Shown in pieces: positions 1 to 9,265 of a stretch of 64,000 nt of DNA. The notes beneath the pieces are model-generated. The model did not search any database. It had not been told where the DNA came from and saw nothing but the letters and a program-made list of their open reading frames with translations. Every line of letters starts with the position of its first letter. The first letter of the stretch is position 1. Made by a program: the position numbers and the translations under genes. Source of the stretch: Stentor coeruleus (Eukaryota; Ciliophora; Heterotrichea; Heterotrichida; Stentoridae); the NCBI GenBank assembly GCA_001970955.1, contig MPUH01000090.1:49136-113135 (forward strand), read 5' to 3'.

Positions 1-300
1 TCCTGCTACAGTACCAAGAAAAAGCCTAAACTTAATTCAAAGCTTCAGCTTTCAACTTTATATGCTGAAAACTTTCTCAAAACCAGACAAATAACAAGTA
101 AAAGTCTTCAACCTGAAAAGAAATATTTTGTAAAAAAACTTTATATGTATCGTCCTTGTAAATGTGATCATCAACTTGGATATAGAGATAAATCAAAAGG
201 AGATATGCTACCACATGAAATTCGACTTGCTAGGCTTATAAAGTCTATATATAGCAAAGATCATAATTTGAATAGTTTTACAAGTAAAATTTCCCCATAG
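1..300 (+). CDS. 3' end of an unrecognised gene (5' partial)
   Basis: Frame 1 is open from the first base to a TAG at 298-300 and gives the last 99 residues of a protein whose start lies outside the window. It is Lys-rich and basic, and contains a short Cys/His patch (RPCKCDHQLGYRD) near residues 56-68 of the fragment. I do not recognise a family. The following sequence (about 310-480) becomes rich in G and poor in C on this strand, the pattern seen downstream of other plus-strand genes here, which supports a real gene end. No ATG start can be seen, so the length and function are unknown. Confidence 0.6.
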   Translation, partial: SCYSTKKKPKLNSKLQLSTLYAENFLKTRQITSKSLQPEKKYFVKKLYMYRPCKCDHQLGYRDKSKGDMLPHEIRLARLIKSIYSKDHNLNSFTSKISP

Positions 301-1242
301 TTATTAAGATAATAATGTTTAAAGGAGATTTTTTTTTCATATGATAACGATAAGTTAATTAAAAGATAAGGAGATGGGTTTGGATTATGGTTGTTTTTTT
401 TTAGATATGATTTAGATTAGAGGATGTTGTTGTGAGTTAGAAGGGGTTTTTTAATTTATATGATGATTAGGATTTGAATGGATTTTATGCTTGAGCATTT
501 CATCTTCAATGCTTTAATTATAAAAGGTATACTTTTGACAAAAATTTTCTTTATTATTTTCAACTTACTAGCACTAGCAACTTAAAATTACTAATTAAAA
601 CATAGTTAATTCATTTGATCATCATAATAAAAACTATGATTAGCATATTCATATAAGAAATCTATATTAATTTTAGCCATAATAATTATATAAGTTATCT
701 ATAAACTTTATAATATAAATTATATACCCAAAATATCCCTGTATTTTTCATGCAAATCATATCAAGCATTTTCCAATTTTAACTTCATTTTATTCAGCCT
801 TACTTTATTTCACAATTCTTAAAAGAGTCTCTCCTAAAAAATCTAATTTTCAAATCATACCCAGTAACTTACACCAATCATTAAGTCATTTCTCAGCATA
901 TTCTGCATATCAACAGCTCTTTTTCCAATTAAAAATTCATTTCGCAAGTTAAATTATTTAATATTACTAATATAATATATGAAAAATAAGTATATTTTTT
1001 AAAGTAAATTGTCCTATTTTATAAGAAATTACAAGTAACTGAAACTTTTTACTTATTTATTATATATGTCTTCTAACTGCAATGAAATCAGAAATTATCA
1101 ATTTTTCTATCTTGTAAATCTCAAAAAAAATTATTAAATTTTTTATTTCTAGGTTCTTTTAAGTTTTAGTCCTTGATATTATAATTTCTATCTATATGAA
1201 AACCTATTAAAATAAACCAACATATTATCGTATTAAGATAAT
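301..1242. other. Intergenic region, no gene seen
   Basis: About 0.9 kb between two plus-strand genes. The first 200 bases are G/T-rich and C-poor (3' flank of the partial gene). From about 540 the strand turns A/T/C-rich and G-poor, as upstream of other genes in this window. This is presumably the promoter and 5' leader of the CK1-type kinase. I see no RNA gene or repeat. Confidence 0.5.
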
Positions 1243-2709
1243 ATGTCTTTTCCTAAAAGGATTCAACAATATTCAATAGAAAAGGTTCTTGGAGTTGGAG
1301 GATACGGCCAGGTCTTCCTAGCTTCTACAACAAAAACATCTGAAAAAATCGCAGTTAAAGTAAGCCATGACCGACAAAGCTTAATGAAAGAATATGGGCT
1401 TTTAAAACACTTAAGCAAACTTGATGGGTTCATGAAAGTTTATGAGTACGGAGAATTAGAAGAAGAAGATTTCTTTGTTGCCGAACTCTTAGGAAAAAAT
1501 CTCAGCTACAATTTCAACGATCGTATTTTGTCATTTGAATGTGTATGTGCAATAGGCCTTGAGCTTCTAAATAAGATAGAAAAAATGCATGAAAATGATG
1601 TAATTCATCGTGATATAAAACCTTCACAATTTCTCATATCTACTGATAAAAAAAGCATATATTTAGTTGATTTTGGTATGGCCTGTTTCTTTAGAGTAAA
1701 AGGGAATAATAAAGAATTTAAGACAAGGAGGAAATGTAGAGGTACAGTGAGTTATGCTTCGATAAATAATCATCTTGGGTTTCGTCAAAGTCGAAGGGAT
1801 GATTTGGAATCTTTATGTTATTCTTTATTATATTTAGTAAGAGGAGGATTACCTTGGAAATTAGAGAAAAGAATTGAAGGGTTTAAAAAGTGGAAGCTAG
1901 TTTTGAACCAGAAAATCAATATTAGTGATAAAGAACTTTTTGGTAATTTGCCCCCTGAGTTTTCTGTTATGTTGAAGTATACAAGGAAGTTGTGTTATGA
2001 CCAGACTCCTAATTATGCGTATATGAAGAGTTTACTTGGGAAATTCCTTGTTAGTGATAAAATTTGGTGCTATTTTGATTGGCTTGATTCTCCTGATAAG
2101 CCCTTCATGCAAAAAAGGAATTCACAGATTGTTGCTGGGGCAACTATTGTGACAAAGCTCAAAAGGGAAAAAAAAGTTTATCAAGTACACACAAAAAAAA
2201 GAAAAACAACGACAGCAACCAAATCAATTTTACGATACAAAGTTCTAAATATAGCAGGTTCTCTAGATAGCATTGGGTCTGAAAAAATCTCAGTAAAAAA
2301 TCGTATTTCAGCAGCTATCAAAACCCGCAAACAAAACCTTTCAGGATCCAATAATCAGATCAGTAATGCTTCAGAAAGTTCTATAGGATACTTCAAAAAT
2401 GCTCAACTAAACGAAGAAATGGGTGATTTCAAGCTTAAAAAGTTCAAAACCAAGAAAACAATGAAACTTTATAAGGTCTTAAGTGCATTAGATCTTGATA
2501 AAGCTGAAGAAAATGTAAACTTAAAAACAAATAATGCTTATTATTCTAATTCACTCTTACCAAGTGGATCTGGATTGTTGCAAGATACATCAAATGAATG
2601 TAACACTCCAAGATTGGAATTACCTGAATTTAAAAACCGTGAGTTGATATTAAGAGCTAGGAAAAAATTTGCTGATGAATTATATGCTAATAAATGTGTG
2701 TTAATATAA
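1243..2709 (+). CDS. Casein kinase 1 family protein kinase
   Basis: A 488-residue protein with a CK1-type Ser/Thr kinase domain at about residues 8-290. Visible motifs: glycine loop GVGGYG (17-22), ATP-binding Lys39 in AVKV, catalytic HRDIKPSQF (122-130), DFG (143-145), and the CK1 hallmark YASINNHLGF...SRRDDLES (171-190), which replaces the usual APE motif. All catalytic residues are present, so it should be active. Known CK1 enzymes are acidotropic Ser/Thr kinases. The remaining 200 residues are a basic, low-complexity Lys/Ser/Asn tail with no domain I recognise; such tails usually set localisation or autoinhibition. The first ATG is used, 8 residues before the kinase fold. It stands alone, with a G-poor region upstream and a TAA stop. 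Confidence 0.93.
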   Translation: MSFPKRIQQYSIEKVLGVGGYGQVFLASTTKTSEKIAVKVSHDRQSLMKEYGLLKHLSKLDGFMKVYEYGELEEEDFFVAELLGKNLSYNFNDRILSFECVCAIGLELLNKIEKMHENDVIHRDIKPSQFLISTDKKSIYLVDFGMACFFRVKGNNKEFKTRRKCRGTVSYASINNHLGFRQSRRDDLESLCYSLLYLVRGGLPWKLEKRIEGFKKWKLVLNQKINISDKELFGNLPPEFSVMLKYTRKLCYDQTPNYAYMKSLLGKFLVSDKIWCYFDWLDSPDKPFMQKRNSQIVAGATIVTKLKREKKVYQVHTKKRKTTTATKSILRYKVLNIAGSLDSIGSEKISVKNRISAAIKTRKQNLSGSNNQISNASESSIGYFKNAQLNEEMGDFKLKKFKTKKTMKLYKVLSALDLDKAEENVNLKTNNAYYSNSLLPSGSGLLQDTSNECNTPRLELPEFKNRELILRARKKFADELYANKCVLI

Positions 2710-3135
2710 TGCAAAGATATAAGTATACAAATCAATAATTAAGGTTGGTTATAATAAATTTACTTTAAGGAAACTATTCTTATATAGCATCTCCAAAACC
2801 CACCATTTTTTCTTATCGTAATCTTATCATCTATCAACATCCTCATTATCATATTAAAAACCTAACAATATATTCTTTTCTAATAAGCATTAAACCTCAT
2901 ATAAATAAATCTCATAAGTTACCCAATAATAATTCAATTCCTAACACAATCTTCTCCATATCAAGCTCAATTAAAACCTTAAAATAATTTCCTTTCATAA
3001 AAATCACACATTTAATCTATCAAAATCCTTAAAAATTTTTTTTCCATTACAATATCATCCTTTAGCCTCTCCTCCTTTCTAAAATCCCTCCTTGTCTAAT
3101 CTTAAACTTCCTTATTCATAAAAATTCCAATAAAT
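2710..3135. other. Intergenic region with G-depleted promoter-like flank
   Basis: Between two plus-strand genes. Within 3001-3120 I count 32 C and only 2 G on the plus strand, the composition found before other starts in this window. No RNA gene or repeat is visible. Confidence 0.5.
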
Positions 3136-3495
3136 ATGAGCTTATTTGACCTTACCGAAAAGGATATTCAAGATTATCATGACTGGATGAATACTATCAG
3201 ACTAAGTATAAACCAAAACATTGAAGATAAGTCAAATTTTTATTCGTTTAATTTCAGTACCTCTGAGCCTATTGGAGATGCTAAATATATGTGGGAAAAA
3301 ACCAAAGAGCCTATCAAAAGATTATCTCAAGTAATGTCCATGATGCGTTCTTCATTATCAACTTTGCCAACACTTGGGGATGAATTAACTGAAGATATTC
3401 CAGAAATTTCTAACTTTGATCTAAGAATTTCTCAAGATTTCTCTATAGGTCCTATAGTTTTATCTCCACGCAATGTGAGTGATATTATAAATTAA
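3136..3495 (+). CDS. Small hypothetical protein (119 aa)
   Basis: A 119-residue open frame from ATG to TAA, acidic at its N-terminal third (LTEKDIQDYHDWM) and otherwise helical-looking, with several Met/Ser-rich turns. No signal peptide, membrane segment or known motif is seen. The main support that it is a gene is positional: the 120 bases upstream are almost G-free and C-rich, and the sequence after the stop flips to G-rich and C-poor, as for recognised genes here. Codon use looks normal for the window. I do not recognise the family. It could also be an exon of a longer gene, but I see no 15-nt intron at its ends. Confidence 0.6.
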   Translation: MSLFDLTEKDIQDYHDWMNTIRLSINQNIEDKSNFYSFNFSTSEPIGDAKYMWEKTKEPIKRLSQVMSMMRSSLSTLPTLGDELTEDIPEISNFDLRISQDFSIGPIVLSPRNVSDIIN

Positions 3496-3956
3496 GTATA
3501 TGAAGTCTTTTATATGCTTTAAAAAATCTGAGGTTTATAAAGGATTCCTATGAATATTATAAGTTTAGAGTTTTTTGTTGATAGGTTTTTTTTTTTGATA
3601 ATGGTTAGGGTTTTATTAGATGAGTAAGATGGAAAAGTTGATGCTAGTGATAGATTTCGATTTAGAGGTTTTTATGATGTCATGCATTTACATTTTTGTC
3701 TTGAAATTTTAGAATGGAAGGTTTTGATGATGTCATGCATTTACATTTTTGTCTTGAAATTTTAGAATGGAATGTGCTGATAAATTATAGGAAGATTCAA
3801 GAAAAATGTTTTGGATAAGCTTGGGAATTAGAGGATTTAGAGTTGGTTTGAGATTTTTTTTTTTACTGATGAATGATATTGTAGTTATAAAATTTGCCTT
3901 TGGACTTGAATGATTGGATTGATTCAGGTTTTTTGATGAGGTCCTAGATTTTATGC
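3496..3956. other. Intergenic region, G-rich 3' flank
   Basis: The plus strand is G/T-rich and C-poor through most of the stretch, as expected downstream of a plus-strand gene. It contains a 53-bp tandem duplication, listed separately. No promoter-like G-poor segment precedes the fragment at 3957. Confidence 0.5.
3667..3772. repeat. Tandem duplication, 2 x 53 bp
   Basis: A unit containing gatgtcatgcatttacattt occurs twice head-to-tail with period 53. The copies differ only near the start (ggtttttatgatg against ggttttgatgatg). It is noncoding. It may be a true tandem duplication or an assembly overlap without an N marker. Confidence 0.8.
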
Positions 3957-4262
3957 TTGGAGATATTGATTTTTTTATATATACCAAGAGAAATAAAAGC
4001 AGTAGCTAAAGCAAATTGTATTGTAGTGTATTTTTTCAGTAAAGAAGATTTTTTAAATCTTAATGATAAACAATTAGCTTCACCTGAATTCGTTAAAAAA
4101 CTTAAAAGTCAGATTGCTGAGTTTAAGCTGAAATTTTCAGCTTTGATGGAAGTTTCTGAAATTAAAAGAGTTAAAAAAGGTCCAGCGCTATGGGATGAAA
4201 GTATTAATATGAAAAAATATAAGTATGCTAAGGAATTAATTTTTAGACATAGGAAAGGATGA
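3957..4262 (+). pseudogene. Fragment resembling the end of a cyclic-nucleotide-binding domain
   Basis: This reading frame has no ATG at its 5' edge: a TAG lies 12 bases upstream and the first codon would be TTG. It runs about 101 codons to a TGA. Residues near the start (IPREIKAVAKANCIVVYFFS followed by KEDFLNL) match the last strands and C-helix of cNMP-binding domains, where an Arg-x-Ala/Thr-x-x-Ala strand is followed by [LF]SKEDFL. The remainder is a basic helical tail. The upstream sequence is G-rich like a 3' flank, not G-poor like a promoter. I infer a 5'-truncated relic of a cNMP-binding protein. An exon of a spliced gene is possible, but no fitting 15-nt intron was found. Confidence 0.4.
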
Positions 4263-4990
4263 GCTTGATACTTAAAGATAGGAAGTTCTCGATTACAACA
4301 AATCCTAGAAAAACTATGAATTTGTTTTATAATATTAAATATTAATTAATGTTTATAAATATATTGGATGATAAGGTTTTGGCATGATTTTTTTTTTGTA
4401 TGGTTTTGGTAATTGTTGCTATAATATTAGGAAAATTATTGGAAGATTAAGGTTTAATTTTTTTTGGATTATGTAGATTGAGTGTGAGGATATAGAAAAA
4501 AAAAATTTCTGAGAATTAAGATGACAGCATGGGACTTTGATTAGTTAAAAATCTTATGAAAACAATGATTAAAAAAATTTCTGAGAATTAAGATGACAGC
4601 ATGGGACTTTGATTAGTTAAAAATCTTATGAAAACAATGATTCTGTTTTTAAGTTATTTAGTTGTAGAAAAAATATTTCTGTACTTGGATATTGATAAAG
4701 GTAGTTGCATAATCTCTTCTTAAAATTTGTAACTTTTTTCTAAACTTTGAAATTATAAAGATTATGATAAAAAAAAATTTGAATTAGAATCCCAAGAGCA
4801 TCTAATCATTTAGTAATTCAGGATTTTCAATTCTTATATCCTTAACTAATAAAAGGAACTTACGAAATTAATATAAAAATAGCCCATAAAATTAAATTAG
4901 TTTTCACAATTTATAGGAAATCTAAAAACTTCAAAAATCCTTTTATTAACAAATTAACTTGACAATGCAAGAATTTATAGTTGGCTTATT
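4263..4990. other. Convergent intergenic region
   Basis: Lies between the plus-strand fragment and the 3' end of a minus-strand kinase. The left half is G-rich and C-poor, and the right half more C-rich, consistent with two converging 3' flanks. It contains a 72-bp tandem duplication. No gene is seen. Confidence 0.5.
4499..4642. repeat. Tandem duplication, 2 x 72 bp
   Basis: Two head-to-tail copies of a 72-bp unit containing gaattaagatgacagcatgg (4499-4570 and 4571-4642), virtually identical. It is noncoding. Confidence 0.85.
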
Positions 4991-5986
4991 CTAAGCCCAA
5001 CCATTAGTTGAATTTTTCGAAACATAAGAATGTGAAGTGCTCATTGAATAATTTGCAATGCATTTATGTAACAAAAGCTGTTTTGCTGTAGGCCTTAAGC
5101 TTGGGTCTCTATTCAAGCATTTCTTAACAACATCCTTCAAATCATCCGAAAGTTCAGGAATCCTAGGTACTCTTCCAGGCATAGAAATAAGTTTTATAAT
5201 ATCTGATGCCTTATTCGATATTTCAGACCAAGGAGGTTTCCCAGAAGCCATTTCAATAATCAAGCAGCCTAGTGACCATATATCAGAAGGAGAACCATGA
5301 CCTTCTTGTAAAACTACCTCAGGAGCCATCCAATAAGGGCTTCCTTTTATAGACATCGAAACATCACCATTTTCCATTTTCCTACTACATCCAAAATCTG
5401 ATAGTTTTATAACCGCATCTTCTGTAACTAAAATATTCGCGCTCTTCAAATCCCTATGAACAATATTCTTACTATGTAAATACACAAGTCCTTTAACCAT
5501 TTGCACAACATAATTCTTTATAATATTTTCTGAAAACCTCCCATATTTCATTAAAAGGTCCCTTAAACTCCCTCCCGTCACATACTCTAAAAGAATATTC
5601 ACACATTTAGAATCCATACTAATGTCAGTTTGGTAATATTTTATAATATTTATATGCCTTAGGGACTTGAGTAATTCAATCTCTTGACTTAGAAGATAAA
5701 ATTGTTTTTCTGCAGTTTCTGAGTTGTTACTGAGTTTGATAATTTTCACTGCAAGAAGTTCACCTGTGTCTTGATCCATTGCTTGAAATACCTTACCATA
5801 GACTCCTTCACCTATAAGATTACCTTGACGCCACATGATTGTTCTTTGCATAGGTGAATGGTCCATGATTTTTTCAGTTGTCACATCAGGTTTGTTATTG
5901 AGTAGATTTTTAGGTGAATTTGATCTTTCAAGTTGAAGGGACATTGAAGGTCTAATTTCTCCTGTCTTACAACAACTACTACCCAT
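4991..5986 (-). CDS. MAP3K-like (STE11/NPK1-type) protein kinase, N-acylated
   Basis: 331 residues with a complete kinase domain of the MAP3K type at about 52-315: GEGVYG loop (59-64), Lys81, HRDLKSANIL (177-186), DFG (197-199), and GSPYWMAPEVV, the MAP3K-style activation segment and APE motif. Known relatives phosphorylate MAP2Ks. No regulatory domain is attached; the 50-residue N-terminus is Ser/Asn-rich. It begins MGSSCC, a good N-myristoylation site (Gly2, Ser at the +5/+6 region) with two adjacent Cys for palmitoylation, so membrane attachment is likely (inference). It is divergently transcribed from the ubiquitin-like protein at 6283, sharing a 296-bp upstream region. The stop is TAG. 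All catalytic residues are present, so it should be active. Confidence 0.93.
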   Translation of the reverse strand: MGSSCCKTGEIRPSMSLQLERSNSPKNLLNNKPDVTTEKIMDHSPMQRTIMWRQGNLIGEGVYGKVFQAMDQDTGELLAVKIIKLSNNSETAEKQFYLLSQEIELLKSLRHINIIKYYQTDISMDSKCVNILLEYVTGGSLRDLLMKYGRFSENIIKNYVVQMVKGLVYLHSKNIVHRDLKSANILVTEDAVIKLSDFGCSRKMENGDVSMSIKGSPYWMAPEVVLQEGHGSPSDIWSLGCLIIEMASGKPPWSEISNKASDIIKLISMPGRVPRIPELSDDLKDVVKKCLNRDPSLRPTAKQLLLHKCIANYSMSTSHSYVSKNSTNGWA

Positions 5987-6282
5987 ATTTATAGTTTTTT
6001 TTTAAATAGGATTCAAAGCTTGGTTTAGGGTTTTTTTTTATGCTTTTAAGGTTTAGGTTTTTGATTTTATAGTTTTTTTGTGTGAATAAAAGTAGAGGTA
6101 TGGGTTTNTAAATAGGATTCAAAGCTTGGTTTAGGGGTTTTTTTTATGTTTTTAAGGTTTAGGTTTTTGATTTTATAGTTTTTTTGTGTGAATAAAAGTA
6201 GAGGTATGGGTTTTTGGATTTTTTAACTGAAGAGGGTTTTGGATATAGAAATTTAAGTCTAGATGACATATTAAGAATTTAA
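5987..6282. promoter_or_regulatory. Shared upstream region of divergent kinase and UBL genes
   Basis: The only sequence between two divergent starts. The plus strand is G/T-rich and C-poor nearly throughout, so the minus-strand gene has the G-poor upstream strand. Part of the length is artificial because of the duplicated 105-bp overlap around the N at 6108, so the true spacer is probably about 190 bp. Confidence 0.5.
6003..6213. repeat. Unmerged contig overlap around N 6108
   Basis: Bases 6003-6107 and 6109-6213 are near-identical 105-bp direct copies starting taaataggattcaaagcttg, separated by one N. This is best explained as two contigs joined without merging their shared end. Confidence 0.9.
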
Positions 6283-7467
6283 ATGAATTCAAACGCAAAA
6301 TCAGAACCTTATCGTTTTAAACTGAAAATACGGCCGAACAACCAAGGGCAATTTGAAGTCTTGGCGACTTCTGATATGTTGGTTTCTGAGCTTAAAACAA
6401 TCATAAGTACATTTTGTGGGGTCCCAGCAAATCAACAGCGGCTAATCAGTTCAGGAAAACTCCTCAAAGATGATTCGGTCCTATCTTCCTATAAACTTGA
6501 AGAAGGTCATGTAATTCAGCTCTCAACATCTCCCCAAACTGTTCCTGAACCTGAAGACCCAGAGAATCTTAACCAAAGAGATCGCTATAGAGGAATTGAC
6601 CAGAACGAGCGTTTAGAAACAATTAGACAAAGTTTACAGACTACAAATCTCATGCTAGAAGTTCTAAGCAATAAAGTTGAAGATGAAATAATCGGCTTTG
6701 ATAACAGACTAAGGAAATTTTACCCTGGGCAATGGGTTGATGTTTTAGATACAGTCGAACAGTGGCTCGAAGGCCAAGTTATCGATGTTGCAACAACTTC
6801 TCAAGGAACATTGATTTTTATACATTATAATGGGTGGCCTTCACAATGGGATGAATGGATCGACTCAGCTTCTCCTCGTATCCAGCCTTTTCACTCATAT
6901 ACAAACCAATCAATAACCGCACCAATGAGCAGCCCACATCCAACAGTTCCAATAGATGATGAAAATTTCAGAAACCCAGGACCTTATGATCAAAGTTTAT
7001 TTATATCTCAAGGTATACAAGTAATGAGTAAAATGAAAGGGATTTTAGAAAGGTATTACAATTTAAATACAATCAGTAGACATGAAAAAGTTGCTGAAAA
7101 AGTAAATGATTTAAGGTGTAGACTAGGTCTTGGACAAGGAGAAGAAAACATAGAGTTATCTTGGGGAAACGACTCAGTTAATGAAGTTCAAATAGGAAAT
7201 GATGATAAAGATTCAATAAGCAGCGTTGAAAATGAAGTCCAAGAAGTTGAGATGAGTAACGAAGTCGAGTTTGGATTAGTTACAGTACAAGCTGCCCCTT
7301 TACTAGATAGGACAGGACGTTTATTATCAGATCTTTCAACATTAATACCAACACCATCAATACCTTTAATGCCATCTCCAGCTGAGCTTTCACATCTTAC
7401 TTCATCAAATCGTGGTGATGTTGGTATCCATATTTATGCTCTTGTCACCCCTCGAAGGGCAAATTAG
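6283..7467 (+). CDS. Ubiquitin-like and Tudor-knot (chromo-barrel) domain protein
   Basis: 394 residues. Residues about 10-83 form a ubiquitin-like domain: the beta-grasp pattern with VSELKTIISTFCGVPANQQR and LISSGKLLKDD matches the helix and the QQRLIxxGKxLxDD stretch of UBLs. There is no C-terminal di-Gly, so it is an integral UBL, not a conjugated modifier. Residues about 146-204 resemble a Tudor-knot/chromo-barrel: YPGQWVDVLD..W.EGQVIDV...IHYNGWPSQWDEWID. Known relatives of this fold bind modified histones or nucleic acid. The rest is acidic linker and a Pro/Ser-rich C-terminus. UBL domains commonly dock on the proteasome, so coupling to chromatin is an inference. The stop codon is only 22 bp before the CDPK start. 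The stop is TAG. Confidence 0.82.
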   Translation: MNSNAKSEPYRFKLKIRPNNQGQFEVLATSDMLVSELKTIISTFCGVPANQQRLISSGKLLKDDSVLSSYKLEEGHVIQLSTSPQTVPEPEDPENLNQRDRYRGIDQNERLETIRQSLQTTNLMLEVLSNKVEDEIIGFDNRLRKFYPGQWVDVLDTVEQWLEGQVIDVATTSQGTLIFIHYNGWPSQWDEWIDSASPRIQPFHSYTNQSITAPMSSPHPTVPIDDENFRNPGPYDQSLFISQGIQVMSKMKGILERYYNLNTISRHEKVAEKVNDLRCRLGLGQGEENIELSWGNDSVNEVQIGNDDKDSISSVENEVQEVEMSNEVEFGLVTVQAAPLLDRTGRLLSDLSTLIPTPSIPLMPSPAELSHLTSSNRGDVGIHIYALVTPRRAN

Positions 7468-7489
7468 CATGTTAACTTTTATTGAATAA
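7468..7489 (+). other. 22-bp spacer between two same-strand genes
   Basis: Only 22 bases separate the TAG of the ubiquitin-like protein from the ATG of the kinase. Both frames are intact and the kinase start is supported by a normal CDPK N-terminus, so the two transcripts must overlap or be very tightly abutted. I see no 15- or 16-nt intron that would fuse the frames. Confidence 0.7.
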
Positions 7490-8896
7490 ATGGAAGGATT
7501 GAGAATATCTGGTGGAGATTTCGTCAGTGAAAAAAGAGGTAAACTTCGTGATACTTATCGTATAGGGAAGAAAATGGGAGAAGGAGCTTTTGGAAGTGTT
7601 AGAAAAATCACTCATAGGACAACTGGAGAAACACGTGCAGTCAAGACCATTCATAAGAAAAACCTTAGATCTGAAGAAGAAAGACAGACGTTTTTCAATG
7701 AAGTCTCAGTACTTAGAGCTATTGACCATCCTAATGTTTTAAAGCTTTATGAGTTCTATCAGGATGATAAGAACTATTATTTAATCACTGAATTCTGTAC
7801 AGGAGGAGAGCTTTTTGACAGGATCATAAATAGTGGGCATTTTTCAGAAGCTATAGCGGCAAGGTATATGAAACAAATATTATCAGTTGTTGCTTATTGC
7901 CATGAGAGGAATATAGTCCATAGAGATTTGAAGCCTGAGAATTTTTTATTAGATTCCAATGAAGAAAACGCAAACCTTAAAGTTATAGACTTTGGCACAG
8001 CTCAATTCTTCACTCATGGTATGCATATGACTCAGAAATTCGGCACTCCTTACTATATTGCTCCTGAAGTACTAAGGAAAAACTACGACCACTTATGTGA
8101 TGTATGGAGCGCAGGGGTAAACATGTATATCCTTCTCTGTGGTTTTCCTCCCTTTGGTGGACAAACAGATGAGCAAATCCTCAAACGTGTTGCAGCAGGG
8201 AGGTACTCCTTCCCTTCACCAGAATGGGACAGTATAAGCTTTGAAGCAAAAGACCTAATAAGCAAAATGCTAAACGTTGATATTTCAAGAAGAATCAGTG
8301 CACCTGAAGCTCTTTTACACTCTTGGCTAAGTAATGCAAGTAGATCTCCAATAAACACAAATACAGCCAAGACTTTATTTCAGAATCTAAAATCTTTCCG
8401 TACAGAACGTAGACTTCAAAAAGCAACATTAAGCTATATAATATCTCAATTATCAACAAAAGAAGATCGACTTGAAATGCTTGAATTGTTTAAAAGTTTA
8501 GACAAAGATAGTAGTGGAACTTTAAATAAAGCTGAACTTGTTGAAGGATTTCATTTAATATTTGGGGATCTTTTTGAAGATGTTGATGGAGAAGTTGAGA
8601 AAATTATAACACAAGTTGATGTGAATCAGTCTGGGGAAATTGATTATAGTGAGTTTGTGTTAGCGACTATGAATAGACAGAAATTGTTGAGTAGGGAAAA
8701 ATTAGAGTCTGCGTTTAAAGCTTTTGATGTGGATAATAGTGGGACTATATCGGCTGATGAGTTAAAAGGAATATTGGGAAGGTATCATTCATATGATGAG
8801 CAAATGTGGCAGGATATCATTAGAGAAGTTGATACAAATGGAGATGGGGTTATAGACATTAGAGAATTTACTGAGATGATGCTTAAAATGAGCTAA
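7490..8896 (+). CDS. Calcium-dependent protein kinase (CDPK)
   Basis: 468 residues with the canonical CDPK layout: Ser/Thr kinase (about 22-285), a junction/autoinhibitory segment (about 290-330), then four EF-hands. Kinase motifs: MGEGAFGSV loop, Lys52, HRDLKPENFLL (144-154), DFG (167-169), GTPYYIAPEV. EF-hand loops begin at residues 338 (DKDSSGTLNKAE), 377 (DVNQSGEIDYSE), 413 (DVDNSGTISADE) and 448 (DTNGDGVIDIRE). All have acidic residues at positions 1 and 12, so all four should bind Ca2+. Known CDPKs are released from autoinhibition by Ca2+. The N-terminus MEGL lacks a myristoylation Gly, so it may be soluble. It lies 22 bp after the UBL/Tudor-knot gene. The stop is TAA. Confidence 0.96.
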   Translation: MEGLRISGGDFVSEKRGKLRDTYRIGKKMGEGAFGSVRKITHRTTGETRAVKTIHKKNLRSEEERQTFFNEVSVLRAIDHPNVLKLYEFYQDDKNYYLITEFCTGGELFDRIINSGHFSEAIAARYMKQILSVVAYCHERNIVHRDLKPENFLLDSNEENANLKVIDFGTAQFFTHGMHMTQKFGTPYYIAPEVLRKNYDHLCDVWSAGVNMYILLCGFPPFGGQTDEQILKRVAAGRYSFPSPEWDSISFEAKDLISKMLNVDISRRISAPEALLHSWLSNASRSPINTNTAKTLFQNLKSFRTERRLQKATLSYIISQLSTKEDRLEMLELFKSLDKDSSGTLNKAELVEGFHLIFGDLFEDVDGEVEKIITQVDVNQSGEIDYSEFVLATMNRQKLLSREKLESAFKAFDVDNSGTISADELKGILGRYHSYDEQMWQDIIREVDTNGDGVIDIREFTEMMLKMS

Positions 8897-8980
8897 GTAG
8901 ATAAGTTTTCTTTTAAAAGAAGGAATTTATGAGGATTTTGGGTAATGAAATTATATGGTTTTTGTATATAAATAATAATA

Positions 8981-9265
8981 ATGGAGTCACCGAAAAAAGT
9001 TAATGACCCGACTTTGAATAGAAAAATCAATGCGAGAAGCACTTTTAATACTATATTCCCTGTTTATTCAACAAAAGTTAAAGACTTTATGTCTAGTACT
9101 CATACGAGTTTTACTTCAGCACTTGATTTCGGAAAAGAATCAGAATTTGTTACTCATAATAAGGATACTATGAAGAAGATTAACAATAAAAAAGTTGATA
9201 GAATTGTCCAATATACGGAGTCTATGCTGAAAATAAAAAATTTAGTGAAGTTGAATAAAAAGTAA
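8981..9265 (+). CDS. Small basic hypothetical protein (94 aa)
   Basis: A 94-residue, Lys/Asn/Ser/Thr-rich protein running from ATG to TAA, 84 bp downstream of the CDPK and on the same strand. It has no signal peptide, membrane segment or recognisable motif. The middle (FNTIFPVYSTKVKDF) is Thr/Ser/Phe-rich and the C-terminus strongly basic (KKINNKKVDR, LVKLNKK). The flank after the stop becomes G-rich as after other genes, but there is no G-poor promoter-like segment before it, so it may depend on a very short promoter or be an exon or spurious frame. The family is unrecognised. Confidence 0.45.
   Translation: MESPKKVNDPTLNRKINARSTFNTIFPVYSTKVKDFMSSTHTSFTSALDFGKESEFVTHNKDTMKKINNKKVDRIVQYTESMLKIKNLVKLNKK

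Noticed and set aside
2541-2735. Minus-strand frame overlapping the CK1 kinase end
   Set aside because: It is antisense to a well-supported gene and shows no protein features.
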